From Embiotoca jacksoni (Eukaryota > Chordata > Actinopteri > Embiotocidae): DNA of 64,000 bases. The position numbers were made by a program, and so were the translations under genes. The stretch covers positions 7,447,926 to 7,511,925 of the forward strand of contig JAKOON010000007.1 of NCBI GenBank assembly GCA_022577435.1, read 5' to 3'. Below are positions 11,191 through 24,120 of the stretch, one piece after another (positions within the stretch are counted from its first letter, which is position 1; each line of letters opens with the position of its first letter). The notes under the pieces were generated by a model. That model made no database searches and was not told the origin of the DNA. It was given only the letters and a program-made list of their open reading frames with translations.

Positions 11191-12037
11191 TTCTTATTTA
11201 CAGACTCAAGCTGCTGCTGCTACCCAAAACGATCTTTCAATTAAAGCGTGACCATTTTAAGGCAAAACAGAAATTCACACGTGAAATGATTCACTGTTTC
11301 TTTCAGCGTGTTTTCCCCGGCAGGACAGAAGAGCCTTCAGCTGCCGCAATTAGACCACGGGTGACAGGAAAGCCGGCGACAAGCACACAGATGAAAGCGT
11401 CTAGGCGGGTAGGCAGCTCCTTAAGGCAGGGTGAGGCAGGTTTTCATTACAGGTTTTACAGACTGACACCCCTGGAGCTGTGAGTCAAATCCTCCCACAC
11501 CACACTGGAACGATTTCTCTGCTCAGCCATCTGCAATAAAGCAATAATATTTATAAAAAAAAAATAAAGAAAGAAAAAACATATTTTTGCAGCTGCGATG
11601 AGAGTGCAGCCTCCGTCACATCAGCATTGGACGATGTGACCCGGCCGGTGTCTGAATGAATCATAAGCAGCTCTAATACCGGCCCGTTACATCAGCCTAA
11701 CGCTCTTCTCCGTCAGTGCAGGAGGAATGCATCAAATTTATCTGCTCAGAAAAAAAAACTACACACCCATCTGCCGGCAATATTATGTGCCAGGAGATGC
11801 AATGATATACCCCATCTCTCAGCAACACACACATTTCCACGCGCAGTGACATGCATACACATCGTCTCATGACAGTATGTAGGTAAATAATACCATTAAA
11901 TATGATTGAGGGTGTTTCCGTATCTCTCTCTCTCTCTCTCTCCATCTCTTTCTGTCTCTCGCTCAGAATGAGGTATGCACAGGAAGTACCTGCAGATGGG
12001 CTGATTTACGGGCCGGACATCCTCGCACACTCTTACA
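11190..12037. other. Intronic, unique with one (CT)n
   Basis: No gene recognised. A short (CT)n run lies at about 11922-11942. Confidence 0.5.
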
Positions 12038-12039
12038 TT

Positions 12040-12057
12040 TACACGCGCGCACGCACT

Positions 12058-12094
<37 letters not shown>

Positions 12095-12262
12095 GCGCGC
12101 ACACAGCAATCCACCAGAAGGCACTCTTAGATAGGTCACTATAACTCTCGCTAGGTTGAACTTGGCACTTATACCGTTGGAAGAGGATCCCTAGAGTCCT
12201 TTGTGTGCGTGTGTGCGTGTGTGCGTGTGCGCGTGTCTGAGAGAGAGCGTATATGTGTGTGT
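12040..12262 (+). repeat. CA array followed by GT array
   Basis: (AC)n with GCGC edges at 12040-12103 and an interrupted GT array at 12200-12262. The two are complementary in one strand, with a loop of about 100 bases. Confidence 0.8.
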
Positions 12263-12450
12263 GTTTTTGTATGCCTGTGTGATAACAGACAGAAGTCATT
12301 TTAAATTCAGTAAGATGTGACGTACTTGTTGCCTCCTGGTGGTATGCTAAAGCTCAAATACGGCTGACGAGCTTTCTCTCCCTTCAGACCACCAACACTT
12401 TAATATCCCTTCCAATTATTTTCTGTCACTCTCCATTTCATTATTATCCC

Positions 12451-12620
12451 GAGGAAGAAGAAGAAGAAGAAGAAAAAAAAAAGATTCCACGGGAGCTAAA
12501 CTTTTTAAAAGGAGAAGCGGCGAAAGGGAACGCTTCCGCGAAACGTGGCGCCGCTGAGTAAAGCGGTCGAGCTGAAAGCTCTTGCGCGTCCGCCACTCAT
12601 CTGTCGCCGGGTTTTCGCCG
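12451..12620. other. (GAA)n and small CpG cluster
   Basis: GAAGAA repeats at 12451-12474 are followed by a CpG-dense patch at about 12515-12620. The patch is too short to call a CpG island. Confidence 0.4.
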
Positions 12621-14178
12621 TGTTTACCTTCGTTTCCTGATTATAAAGAGACGACGAGGGCACTCCAGAAAAAAAAACAAAAAAAAACTGGAGGGTAATT
12701 ATCAAAGCTTATTCAGGCTCGGAGTCAAGCGCGACCCCGTGCATACCTGAGAGATCTATCGGAATTCAATACAAAGGGGTCAAACACATTCCTGCCCTCC
12801 ACAACCACGCAGCATCTCTTCATGCGTTGCAGAGAGCGCAGCACTTTCTCAGCACGGCTCGGTAATTGGCTCGTGTACCCGTTTTTTATCTCGGCTCGTG
12901 TGGCGGCGTTCGTTTGCCTTTGCTACCGTGATAGTTTTTTGTTTTTATTTGACATTTGGTTTTACACTGGTTTTGCTCCAGATTTAGAGATTTCAGTCGT
13001 TGTGCAGTTGTGTTGTTACGTTTAATAACTGTGGCATTTGGTCTAGATTTGATGTGGGTGTGTGAAAGGGAATGTTTTTCATGTTTTTCACATTATTATT
13101 TTTTTTTTTTTGGACATGCTTTCACCAGAATGTGCACACGACAAAAGAAGAGAGCTGAACATAGAAAGTCCCTAAAATATCTTGTCCATGAGGAAAAGTG
13201 GGGGCTTGCAACATGGACCAATAAACAAGTAAAAGGTAGAAATTAGACGACGTTCTAATATATGCTTTTCAACAGATAAAGATTTATTACATTCGGACAC
13301 CCACAGTTTGTCATTAGGGAACGCAGACAACAAAGGCACACAGTTGGTCGTCTAAAATTGAGCTGTTTTAAAAATACAAGTTCCAAATGAATTACATGCA
13401 CCACGTCATTGCAGCGCTAATTTTTGCTACAGGCGATGCACTCAGACTGCTGCAACAGATGTGAACTGTGGTGCAACTCATACGAAATTGGAAAATGTTG
13501 TCAATCTGGGTTCTTGGCACGCGGTTGCCGTTACAAATGCTCTACAATTTGGGCTAAGATGAGGGCCATTTGTTTTTCATCTTTCTGGTGGTTTTTCTTT
13601 CTATTCTATCCTATCAAATACAATCCTCTGACTCTGATCTGTTATTGTTTTAAAAACAAAAAAACACAAAATCTTTCATGTGCTTATCTTTTTTTTCCTG
13701 TTTTGAGTAATTACAAGACATACACAAAGAGAAAGTGCCATTCATCTCCTCAGAAATACGATGTTTATTGCCAAAATAATCAATAAGCCTCGGCCATAAT
13801 TTCTTGATTTATTCATTAATACTTTAATACCTGTCCCTCTATATTAGCATTCTGAGCTTTTGATCCATGAAGGATCAAAAAGAAATCCTTCTTTCCCTCA
13901 ATTGAACTCCTCAACCAAACGATCAAATCTTTTGGTTTTTGCTTTCCTTTTACCACTTGGTTTATTTTCTCTGCAGTCGTTTTCTTTCTGTTTTTGACAG
14001 TGAAAACCACAAATTATGAGTAAGTGTGTAAAAGAAATTGCCAGCATTCTCAAAAAGGAGCCATTTTGCTCTTCTCGTGTCAGAGGTTATTATTTGTAAA
14101 ATTCCCATGACAAAAGAAATGGCTCCAGCTATTGATGCGTTTTGTTGAACAGCTCTTCACTGTTAGCCATTTCTTTCT
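12621..14178. other. Intronic, no feature recognised
   Basis: AT-rich noncoding DNA. The open frame near 13424-13786 is Cys/Phe/Ser-rich with no family resemblance. No splice-supported exon. Confidence 0.5.
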
Positions 14179-14650
14179 TTAACCTTCAGTGTGTAGGGTT
14201 TAGAGGAATCTATTGGCAATAGTGGAATATAATATTCATAGCTACGTTTGAGAGAATCGTTGCGTTTGCAATACCTTAGAATGAGACCTTCATATCTACA
14301 GATGATATCTACCCTTCTACTGAGCCGCCATGTTGCACTGCCTTTCGACTTTTTCGTGAGTCTTGCTGCCACAATTGAGTCTCATTCACACTTGGCAGGT
14401 TGCAATCCACATCCTCACCTTTTAAAGGCACTACATCCTACATACTGCTCCTTTAAAGCACAAACAGGGCGGCACAACATGGCTCCGTGGAAGAGGAGCT
14501 GCTCCCTGTGCAGATATGAAGGGCTCATTCTATGGTAATTAAAACGATTCTTCGTTTCAGGTAATTATACACCAACGGAAACATAATTATGAATAATATA
14601 TTTCATTTTTGCCGATAGATCCTCTTAAAGTCAACACACCGAACCTTTAA
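14179..14650. mobile_element. MITE with long terminal inverted repeats
   Basis: The first ~75 bases (TTAACCTTCAGTGTGTAG onward) are an imperfect inverted copy of the last ~75, which end ACACACCGAACCTTTAA. Both arms share the core GATCTATnGGCAA then TATTCAT. The symmetry continues inward through an AGAATGAG / CTCATTCT pair. There is no open frame of transposase type, so it is a non-autonomous DNA transposon of about 470 bp. I recognise it as a family common in percomorph fishes but do not assign a superfamily. Confidence 0.75.
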
Positions 14651-15000
14651 ATAAAAGATTACTTGAGTGGAAACAACCAGGGGTTTATTGATGTCTTCCT
14701 GTCAAGTCTCTTTATGCACAAGTGAGAATTATCAGCTCAGGTTTAATAGGAGGTAATGTAGCTCAGTTCTCGTTTTTTCGCAGTTATTCAGCTCGGTCTG
14801 GTATTTAATCAGAGGTGCCGGTGTCTCCGGAGGAGCCAGTGGCTGGTTTAAAGCTAGGTAAAGGAACAGTGCAGGCAGTCAGAAAGTCATCCCTGCTGCT
14901 CAAACAAAAGCTCACCTCTGAACTTCTCCCTGTGTGACTGCTGCTCTCTCTGACCCACCTTCATCTCCCGCATTTTTCCTCTGCTCCAACAAATGGACCG

Positions 15001-15038
<38 letters not shown>

Positions 15039-18000
15039 ACACACTCAGACACACTCGCAGACAAACACGGACGCAAAGCCGTAATGCAATAAAAACACAG
15101 CCTAATGCAAAGCCGCTGTGTGTATCTTGTGTGTATGTTGATGTTTGTTCGTCTGAAAACACCCCAAATTGTGTAATGCACGTCTGTAATGTTTTGATCC
15201 GGCATCTACCGTGGGATATATTTATTTCAGGTTTTCTAAGGATCGTATCTATTGTGTCTTTTCAGGACAGTCGCAGCCAAAACACGGCATAACCTCAATT
15301 ATATAAAAGCGCAGTTTGTATCAGTGCCATATTGCCTACTACCAAAGCTTGCATAAGGTTTTACAAACTAAGACGAGGTTCTCGACATATATAAAATACA
15401 TTTTGAAATGTTGTTTGAATTAATTTGTTCTCTGTATTGTAGGTAGTAAAGAATGTTCACTCTATAGAAACAAAGAGGAAATGCAAAAGGAAATCCCCCC
15501 CCCCCAAAAGTCTACCTATTAATTTATTTTCGGCCGTCCCGGTGTCAAGATTTGACGGCACTATGTCTCTTACATCTGGCATTAACATGTGATCTATATC
15601 TAATAGAAGGTTTAAATGCCCTGAGAACTCATTAAGATTATATTAGATCTGCCAGACCACATCAGGCTGGGTGTAAAGGACATTTGTACAGTGTGTATTT
15701 GGCATTAAATATTTGTGACTCTAGCAACAATTAAAGTAAAGAAAGAAAGAAAGAAAAAAAAAAAAAAAACTATCAGGACTGTGTTGGTGTGGTCTGGACA
15801 CACATGGCTGACGGTGTCCAAACAGCTCACCAACTGTCATCAGATCTTCATTGGTGCACGGAAACATGTGACCCCCCCCCTCCCTCCCCACACACACTTT
15901 TTGTTTAACTGTCCCGCCCAATTCAATTTGATAAAAAGAAAGCAAAGAAACAAGAAAAACTGAAATATAAGAAGTGAATGTCACTTACAGCATGAGGCTG
16001 ATTGACAAAATAACGTCGCTGGGCATCTGAGGAAAAAAAAAAAATTCAACCAGCAATTTGAAAGATTACTGAGCTGGAGCTAGAAAGTCTTAACTCCAAA
16101 TTATTTCTGTCCTTTGCGTACGTGCCGTGTTTGTTGACAAGTTCACCTGCCATGACTGAATTTAAATTAAATTTAAATAGTAAGATTCGATGTCAATATC
16201 CAGGCAGAATCAAGAGAACAAGAACTCTCAACACCAGATGTTTTGGGAGTAACGTCACACAAAATTCACAGTTTGTAGTGTAGCTTGGTTTTGGGGTCAC
16301 ATGTCAGTCCTCTGTACAAAACTTAGCTGATTAGCAATTAAATGCTTAGTGGCAATACTTTTTTTTTTTACAGGAATAGTTAAGGCACTCAAATCTTGTT
16401 TACTCTCAAGTATAAAATAAAATTAAAAAAAAAATTAAAAAAATTCCATTTTCAGAATTTAAGAAACTGTTTGAGCCAGAAGTGTAATTTCAGGTTTATA
16501 AATGGACAAAGTAACCCTGCCTTTCTCCCTTTTTTTTTGTCAACACTGAGGTTACAGCTATCTTGTTTGATTAAACTTTTATTTGAAGTGTCATCGGACA
16601 AAACCAACTGGGGGCCTCATGCTTCCATCCAGTGTCAGAGTTAACACATTGTACAAAATAAATAGAAATTGCACAGTGTCATAGGCTAACGCTAGTACCC
16701 ACGCTGCAGCTGATAGGCTCTCTGGAATTGTTGTCACATTGGTGCAATAGTGTTGACACAAACAAACTATTGTGACTGTAATTGTTTGGATCACAGCGGG
16801 ACATGTACAGACGCCCTTACAGCCCTACCAAGTGTAAATGCAAGGATTTGGGTCATTGACCAGATACAGATGACATATTACTGCAGCTCGGAAATGGGCG
16901 CGTGTCATTCAGCGAGCTTGCCCGTTGTCCTTTTGCAGATAGGATTGTTTATTTCTTGAATGTACAACTTCCTTTTTTTTTCTGCTGCACACTGCACGCA
17001 TTGTAGAGAAACAGACATTGTAACAGAGAGGACAACGGTCCAAATCCATAACACAATAAGAGCACACCGCATGTGCACTCTTAGCCTGCTGACTCGTCAT
17101 TTACATTATGATTTTTTTTTAATTTTTTTTTTTTTTTTATCAGTTGTATGAGTTTTGTATCCACCCTGTTTGTTCTTATAGTCTAATACAGTGCAAATAT
17201 TATGTCTACTGACATGGTTCTGCCATGAATGAAACTGTATGTCTGAAAAGTAAGAATGGTCAACCTGACTCGTAGAGCTCGACAGTTTGGAGTTAGACTA
17301 TAGATTCAGTCATTGTCAGCTTGACTGTGTACTTCTGAACGAGCTTTGTGTTGTCCTCCTTGTGTTAGCGATGAGGAAACGTGCCGTAATCCTCAGTAAA
17401 TTGTCCTGGGTACTGTCTCGGTCTAAGTCTCTGAAAAGCTGTTCAGGGCACGCTTATGAAATCATTGTTTCGGGGGCGGGGTTCAGCTCTAAATCTGGCT
17501 ACGAGTGCAGTATTTCCCGCACACAGGCTTTGATGGGGTGGGAGGCTTGGAAACACAAATGCTCAGGTATATCTGGAGACCCTTATATTGCAGGCAGTCC
17601 CCACTCACCCCTCTTCTTTTGGTTTGTTCTTCTTGTAAGAGAAGAGAACACAGACTAGAATTATTATCGTACAGCTTGTGTGTGTGTGTGTGTATATTAG
17701 ATTATTACTGAATTGTGTACACTAAATTTTCTTCCATTTGTATTCGGTGACAAGACAATTTCCTCTCTTGCAGTTCAATAAAACACCATCTGATCCAGTT
17801 CAGTTCTTCTGATTGATAAGGAAACTAAACCATTCACCATCTTTAGACAGAACAAGCTTTTACAAAAATTAAACAGCCATGAGAAAGCCACAAGCCAGTC
17901 GAGGACAGCGCAGGCATCCTCCACTTGTTCCCATCGGGTATTGATTTGGAGGGGTTCCAATTCCAATATTGAATCATTAATAAAAGGAAATGTTAACAGC

Positions 18001-18550
18001 ATGCCAAATGTCGCCAAGCATTGATGCTCAGCAATAGTCCGGTCCTGGTTTCATGCCACTCAATTATTTACATTTTGCAGTGAAACATTAATGCTGAATA
18101 TCATGACTGTAGGCATGAAAACAAAGCTGAGGACGGTCTTTGAAAGGCAAGTCAATCAATCCCGACTTTGAATCGGCGTCACCTGCGGTCTGAGCTTACA
18201 AAGATGACGAAGGTCAGATTTTGTAAAATACTAAACTAACAAATGAACGGAGTCAGAAATCATTCAAATATTGGCGCGTTAGCTATGAAGGTAAAATAGC
18301 TTCAGGACAGCAGACGTATCACTTGGGTACATGAAGCACAGCTCCGCCACAGGGAACTGACCCAGAGCCTTGAACATCAACATGCAATCACTCACCGGTA
18401 AACTGAGCAAACCGCCACCAGGGAAAGTTCCCTCACTACTGATGAAAACTGGGGGGGTGGTTACAACCCCTGCGGTCACTTTACTGGGGAGTTTACATTT
18501 ACCAGTGTGGGGGAAAAAAAAAAATTGAATTGAATTTACTTCCACGATGT
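14651..18550. other. Intronic, mostly unique with one CA array
   Basis: A (CA)n array lies at 15001-15049. Otherwise AT-rich sequence with homopolymers at 15761-15770, 16031-16043 and 17111-17140. No exon, transposase or RNA gene was recognised. Confidence 0.5.
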
Positions 18551-18554
18551 AATG

Positions 18555-18760
18555 TATTAACGTACAGTAAGTAACTTACACGGTGTTTTATGTTGCCTAC
18601 ATAAAAGTACTTATCTTTTCCCAACCTTAATCGAGTGCTTATGATGCCTAAACGTAACCAAATTGCATTTGTATCACATTTAAGCCAAACTGTGGTCTTT
18701 TCCTAAACCTAACCACCTGGGTTCTAGTGCCCAAAAGCTAAAGGGAGCTTATTTTTCTTG
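18555..18760. repeat. Teleost interspersed repeat (CCTAAACCTAACCA type)
   Basis: Contains ATGCCTAAACGTAACCAAAT, CATTTAAGCCAAACTG and TTTTCCTAAACCTAACCA. I recall this order of motifs from a very common dispersed repeat of percomorph genomes. The class is unknown to me. Confidence 0.6.
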
Positions 18761-19574
18761 CTTGCGAGGTCACAACACGACCCCGACACTGTGACGTGGA
18801 CGGAGCAGGGGGGAAGCGAGGGGCTTGGTCAGCAAGCCTGCTTAACGCTACGTTGCTTGAAAAAAAAAAACATCGTCACTTGAGTTACACACGTTTTCGT
18901 GACCGCAGATGGGACGCGATCCAACGAAGCGCGTAGCTTCCGTGCCCGTCATGGTGCCACGCCGCGCCGGCACACGACGCAAACTGTCTCGGAACTTTTG
19001 AATTGCGCCTCGTGTGAGAAAAAGCGTTATTTATGTGTGTTTATGTACATTTTTTGATTGGTCAAAGATCACATGAATTCAGAAACGGTCGTAAACATCC
19101 GTCTGTTCGAAGCCACCAGGCCGGAACGAAACTGCCGTGCTCTGCAGTTAAAATTTGTGTTTTTATGAATGGAGTCTGGTGGCTTTGATCACAGCAATGT
19201 CACGGCTGCTTCTCATTAAACTCGCAGGTCTGTCACTGTAGAAATTATTTCAATAATGTTGTCAGACACTTATAATTCCAATCTGAACCTGTCAGAGGTA
19301 AAAAAAAAAAAAAAAGAAAAAAAAAAGATGCCTCATCTACTCAGCTGTTCCATATTAAGGTATCTGTTACTTACTTTCTGAAATAAAACGCGCATGTCCA
19401 GCGACCGATCCTGCTTTCTCCGCTTATTAAGAGACACGACTTCCTCGTCTGTTCATCTACACTGACAGAGTAGCGTCTGAAGTGCAGCGTTGGCTAGCTA
19501 GCGATAACTGAATGGAAACTCTGTGAATCTGCACTCGACTGCTCTTCCTCAAAGACCCGGATGCGTGAGACACG
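18761..19574. other. Intronic, partly CpG-rich
   Basis: CpG-dense patch at about 18770-19020 and A-runs at 18860-18869 and 19301-19326. No gene or TSS motif set that I would call. Confidence 0.4.
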
Positions 19575-19795
19575 AACTGAATCTGAATTTCATCAACCGA
19601 ATTTGAAATGTGAGAACTGAATTTAGAGAGTTGAATTTTCAGTGACGTTTAAATGCGCTTTCAGAGCAAATTAATTCAAGTTCAGCCATTCAAATTCAAT
19701 TATTAAAGCAATTATTCAAGTCTTGCAATTCAAATTCCAAATATAAAATAGTCAAATTCAGTTTCTACTGACACATATTTCTGCCCATAGTTTTT
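19575..19795. repeat. AATTCAAAT/TTGAATTT-rich degenerate repeat
   Basis: Many near-copies of GAATTTGAA, CAAATTCAA and TTGAATTT in both orientations over about 200 bases. This resembles a dispersed fish repeat built from such words. Confidence 0.45.
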
Positions 19796-21228
19796 CCTCT
19801 GCTATTAAAAGGTTCAGGCGCAACACCCGAGCTATTTTGGTTCCCACCTAAGGAATAATAATACAAAAAAATTAAAAAAAAAAAAAGCACCATGAAAAAC
19901 AAACTTTTTCACAAAGGTTTTGTCTTTAAGTTTGTTTTTGGTGTTGGTTGTTTATTACCCACTCAAGTTTATCCAAATTGGATAAAGGTGAAACGTGTGA
20001 AATTGCATGTTTCTAATGAAAGGCATGTACACCTCCAACATCTTCACCAAATACATGCTGCTGGTGGACTAATGAGTGCATTACGCACTTTGATGTGATA
20101 TCTGGTTGGATGTTTTCCTTTGTACAGACCCAAACAGAGATAGAAGGAGAGCGAACACTGGCCAGAAACCAAATAGATGTGTGTGTTGCTCTCTGTCTGC
20201 CGGGTGTGTAATGGGCAGTAACATATTTACCTTATCAGCTTAACAAGGTGTTAGTATGTCAACATTGTTTATTTAACTTGTTTGCATGGCCCCCATGTGA
20301 CCAAAAAAGTTTGGTAATGCAGGTTTTAAAATGGTCAAAACACCAAAGAAGGTTTTTTTTTTTTTTTTTTTCATCTTGAATCAAGTATTTTCTAGTAAAG
20401 CCACTTTTTACTGCCAGTACAAATTCAGCACTGAGCTTCGATATTCTAAAAATCTGCAAGAAGAATCTCAAATGTAGCTGTAGCTGTTAGGCTGTTGAAG
20501 AACATCTAATACCTTCTTTGTTATTGTGTTTTATTTTCCTCATATTGGCATCAGTAACATGATTGCAAGTTCAGAATACTAATACAAGACTGCTTCAAAG
20601 GCTCGATTAATCTGTCAGGGGTCCTTCTTCGAGATCTATTAGGGCCTACATAAATGTTAACAGCCGACACATGCTGTGCTGAACACATCGGCATTACCAT
20701 GTCTTTTAACACGCGTGTTGTTCACAGCTTGACATGGCTGAGCGGGAGGATTTTAAACAACCAAGTTTGAGGTGTAAAAGGGCCTCTTGTTTGGGCGAAT
20801 GATACCTGTGACAGATTTCAGGAAATAAAGAGTCCCACCACTAAGATACAGCGATAATACTGATGTCTGCGTGACTGGGCGCACACACACACACACACAC
20901 ACACCTCTGTTCGGTTTTATTTTTTAATTTTGTTTTTCACTATCCGTAAGATGCCTATTGTGTTGTTTTCTTTATTTCCAAACCCTTCTTGGTTGATTGT
21001 GCTTCAAATGGAGAGTTATATAAGCAGCGTTCCCCTCTTGCTGTCGGATGGGTGAATAAGAGGAGATCAAAAGGGAGGCGGTAGAGAAAGAGTGTCTGCT
21101 GCCTTCTCCTCGTCTTTATTCTCGCCACATTCTGCCAATGCAGTTCCCTCTAACTGCATGACTTGCCCTGGATTTTCTTTCTCTCTGCCTCTCTAGGACA
21201 TTACACTTTAATCTCATGTTCTGTGCTG

Positions 21229-21229
<1 letters not shown>
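19796..21229. other. Intronic, no feature recognised
   Basis: AT-rich sequence with T-runs near 20350-20371 and a short (AC)n at 20881-20906. No gene or transposon end was recognised. Confidence 0.5.

Positions 21230-21270
<41 letters not shown>
21230..21270 (+). repeat. (CT)n microsatellite
   Basis: CT repeat of about 19 units within a pyrimidine-rich stretch that continues to about 21360. Confidence 0.9.
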
Positions 21271-21626
21271 CCCACTCTTTTGGCCTCTTTGCCTCTCACT
21301 CTCTTCCCTTGTTCTCTGTTCATCACTCCCTTCATCCATCCATCTCTGCCTTTCTTCTTTAATCCCATGTTCTGTGCCGCTTTGGCCCCGAGAATATCAT
21401 TCTAATCTGCTGCCTCAATATGGCCCCGTATGACTGTTAATCCTCTACTTGTATGTACATGTGTGCACCTCCCCAGATGTGTGTTTATGTTTACATCCTA
21501 TAAGAGATGTCAGGCAGTTTTACTGATATGAGTTGCATGACGCAACATTTTGTTTGTATTTTTTTTTTTGTCGAGTTGGTGTCCTACACAACACGCAGCA
21601 TCACAAGCTGCGGAGCACATAGGCCC

Positions 21627-21628
<2 letters not shown>

Positions 21629-21709
<81 letters not shown>
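21629..21709 (+). repeat. (GT)n microsatellite, about 40 units
   Basis: Perfect GT array. Its complement-type array begins about 100 bases downstream. Confidence 0.95.
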
Positions 21710-21711
<2 letters not shown>

Positions 21712-21806
21712 GATAGGGAGGGTGTTCAGCCCTTCTTGTAATGTAAGAAGGGCTTGCCTGTTGGGAGACTTGGCCTTTCTGAGACATGCAAACATACAGA
21801 CATGCA

Positions 21807-21811
21807 CACGC

Positions 21812-21883
<72 letters not shown>

Positions 21884-21912
21884 GCGTATAAAAAAGACGG
21901 CACGCAATATGA

Positions 21913-21973
<61 letters not shown>
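21807..21973 (+). repeat. Two (CA)n arrays
   Basis: CA arrays at about 21807-21880 and 21917-21973, separated by about 35 bases including GTATAAAAAAGACGG. They oppose the GT array at 21629-21709. Confidence 0.95.
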
Positions 21974-21975
<2 letters not shown>

Positions 21976-22439
21976 CTGCTCACATGAGGGATGCAGGGAG
22001 GGAGCTGGAAAGAGCGATAGGAGAGATGAGAGAAAACATGCAAGTGGGAATTCTTTCTCTTTGCAAAATATAATCTCTCACTTTAATCTCCCTCTGCTTG
22101 TAACTCTCTGAAGCCCTGCTGTTTAAAGCTCTCACTTTGTTGTTGTTTCATTTCACTGTGTAAAGGCTGGTCCAGCAGGTAGCCGCACAAATGACCACGC
22201 ATCCATACAAACAGGTACACACATCTTCTTTCACAAAGAGTGGAAAATCCTGTCATCATCAACATGTAACCGTCAAGAGCCACAAGACAGAGCCTGACAG
22301 TCCCTAACACGAACGAGCCGTTTACCTTTTTTTCACCCACGAATGCACAGTCATCAAGACGGAGCACATCATACCTCTGTTATCCTTTTTCCGCCTCTCT
22401 CCTGCTCGCTCCCCTCAGGGCATCCTTGTCATATCATCC

Positions 22440-22620
22440 TCTCAAGTTAATAGGTATTTGTGCGGGTCCGTTAAGTCCCGTTGAGCCGCCTTTACAGCCG
22501 GGCGAAGGCGCCGCGGTGGGACGGGGAGGATGTTCGGTCTGTCCGCACCGAGGCTCCGCGATGTGCACGAGTTATCTCCCACCCTGTTGTTTCACTCTGA
22601 GCTCGACTGTGGGTTAATGT
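22440..22620. other. Small CpG-rich patch
   Basis: CpG-dense segment centred on 22500-22560 (GGGCGAAGGCGCCGCGG). It is short and lacks an associated exon. Sequence from 21974 to here is otherwise unremarkable intron. Confidence 0.35.
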
Positions 22621-22629
22621 ATTTGGAGA

Positions 22630-22631
<2 letters not shown>

Positions 22632-22692
<61 letters not shown>

Positions 22693-22740
22693 TGAACGAG
22701 AGAGAGAGAGTGAACGAGAGAGAGAGAGTGAGTGAGAGAA
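22632..22740 (+). repeat. (GT)n then (GA)n with GTGAAC units
   Basis: GT array at 22632-22678 passes into GA repeats containing three spaced GAGTGA units up to about 22737. Confidence 0.9.
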
Positions 22741-22888
22741 GGGCTAACCTCGGATATAGTCCCGTGTTTTCTTTCTCTCCAGCGTCTTTCTGCTCCCGGT
22801 TCTTGCTGTCAGTGAGCTCCTCTCAGCCGACATCTACGTCAACTTCGCGACTTCAACTCCAAAACGGCTTGTCATGACGTTAATGCTA

Positions 22889-23292
22889 CACACTCTCTCT
22901 CTCTCTCTCTCTCTCTCTCCTCAAAGAGCTCCGTGTTTCTCCCTGAGCGCAAAAACAGCGCCAATAGGTGCGACTAATCTCTATTTCCACCTCGGTTTAT
23001 CCCCCCACCCCCCCCCCAAGTCTTCAGGGCGCCTCAGTCTTTAGAAATAAACCAAGTCTGTTTAGTAACGGCTTGACAGGTGTCGCCTCCAGCGCACGTT
23101 CTCTCCTCCTCCTCCTCCTCCTCCTCCTCCTCCTCCTCCTTTTCGCGACGAGGCTGCGCGCGGTGTTGTTTCTTGTGTATGTATGTGGTGGCGGTACTCT
23201 TTACAGCGGCTCTGAGCTCCGTTACAGGGGTTCAGCAGGTCGCCACGGTCCAGCAATTACCGACAACTCACCACGCAATAGAGTGACAGGTG

Positions 23293-23358
<66 letters not shown>
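22889..23358 (+). repeat. Simple-repeat cluster: (CT)n, (TCC)n, (AC)n
   Basis: (CT)n at 22889-22920, C-runs near 23000-23018, (CTC)n at 23103-23141 and (CA)n at 23296-23358 preceded by GCGCGCG. Confidence 0.9.
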
Positions 23359-23359
<1 letters not shown>

Positions 23360-23935
23360 TCTCATAGTACACACAGTCTGAGGAAACACACAGGCTACAC
23401 AAATACAGTCCCTGACTTCCCACTGTAGCCTATCAGGAAAGTCAAAGGTTCCTTGTGGCCTAATAACTGGGACTCGACACTGGTTACATTGATTTTGATG
23501 GGTTTTAATTCACACTTTGTAACCAGTGACTTTTTTTTTTTTTAATTTTTTTATTTGCCTTAGAGGAACACCTCACAATTAATTTACATTTATTACCTTT
23601 GGGCTGCTCTTACCACAGCGTGGCCCTACGGATGCTGCATACACAGCAATATTAAATGTTGTTTTCACCAGCAGAACATGGCCACGTCAGACCTGAGTGC
23701 AAACACTGGCAAACGTCTATCCTCTCTAAGCACACACACACACACACACACAGTTGAAACTCATCTGCACATAGAGCATCTGTAGAGGGCCCAATTGGGC
23801 CCCTTGGGGCACTGGGTGCAGCTGCACCACCAGCACCCTCTGGCGCGCTTCCAGCGATAGCTACCCAGTATTTAGTCTGATTCATTTCAAAGGATAGTCA
23901 GACTCACAGTCGCAATCAGATTGAAACAATATTAC
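23359..23935. other. Intronic, no gene
   Basis: Unique intron with a T-run at 23532-23543 and a short (AC)n at 23731-23752. No gene was recognised. Confidence 0.5.
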
Positions 23936-23939
23936 TGGT

Positions 23940-24120
23940 AATAGTATAGAGCCTGGCCACTACTAAATCTTTGAGTCTGATACGTACTGTTATTAATTTT
24001 TTATATGGACATACACAGAACTGCCAGTGCTCTCTGGTGGACGAACACTGTTCCTAAATGACCTCAAACGATGGTCTTCTATATGTAATCGGCTGACACA
24101 CACATTGATATTCTATATAT
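23940..24120. repeat. Possible dispersed repeat (GCTCTCTGGTGGAC motif)
   Basis: GAGTCTGATACGTACTG followed by TGCTCTCTGGTGGACGAAC and ATCGGCTGACAC. This is reminiscent of a teleost repeat rich in GGCCGATA and CTCTCTGGTGGAC words. Low-confidence reading. Confidence 0.3.
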
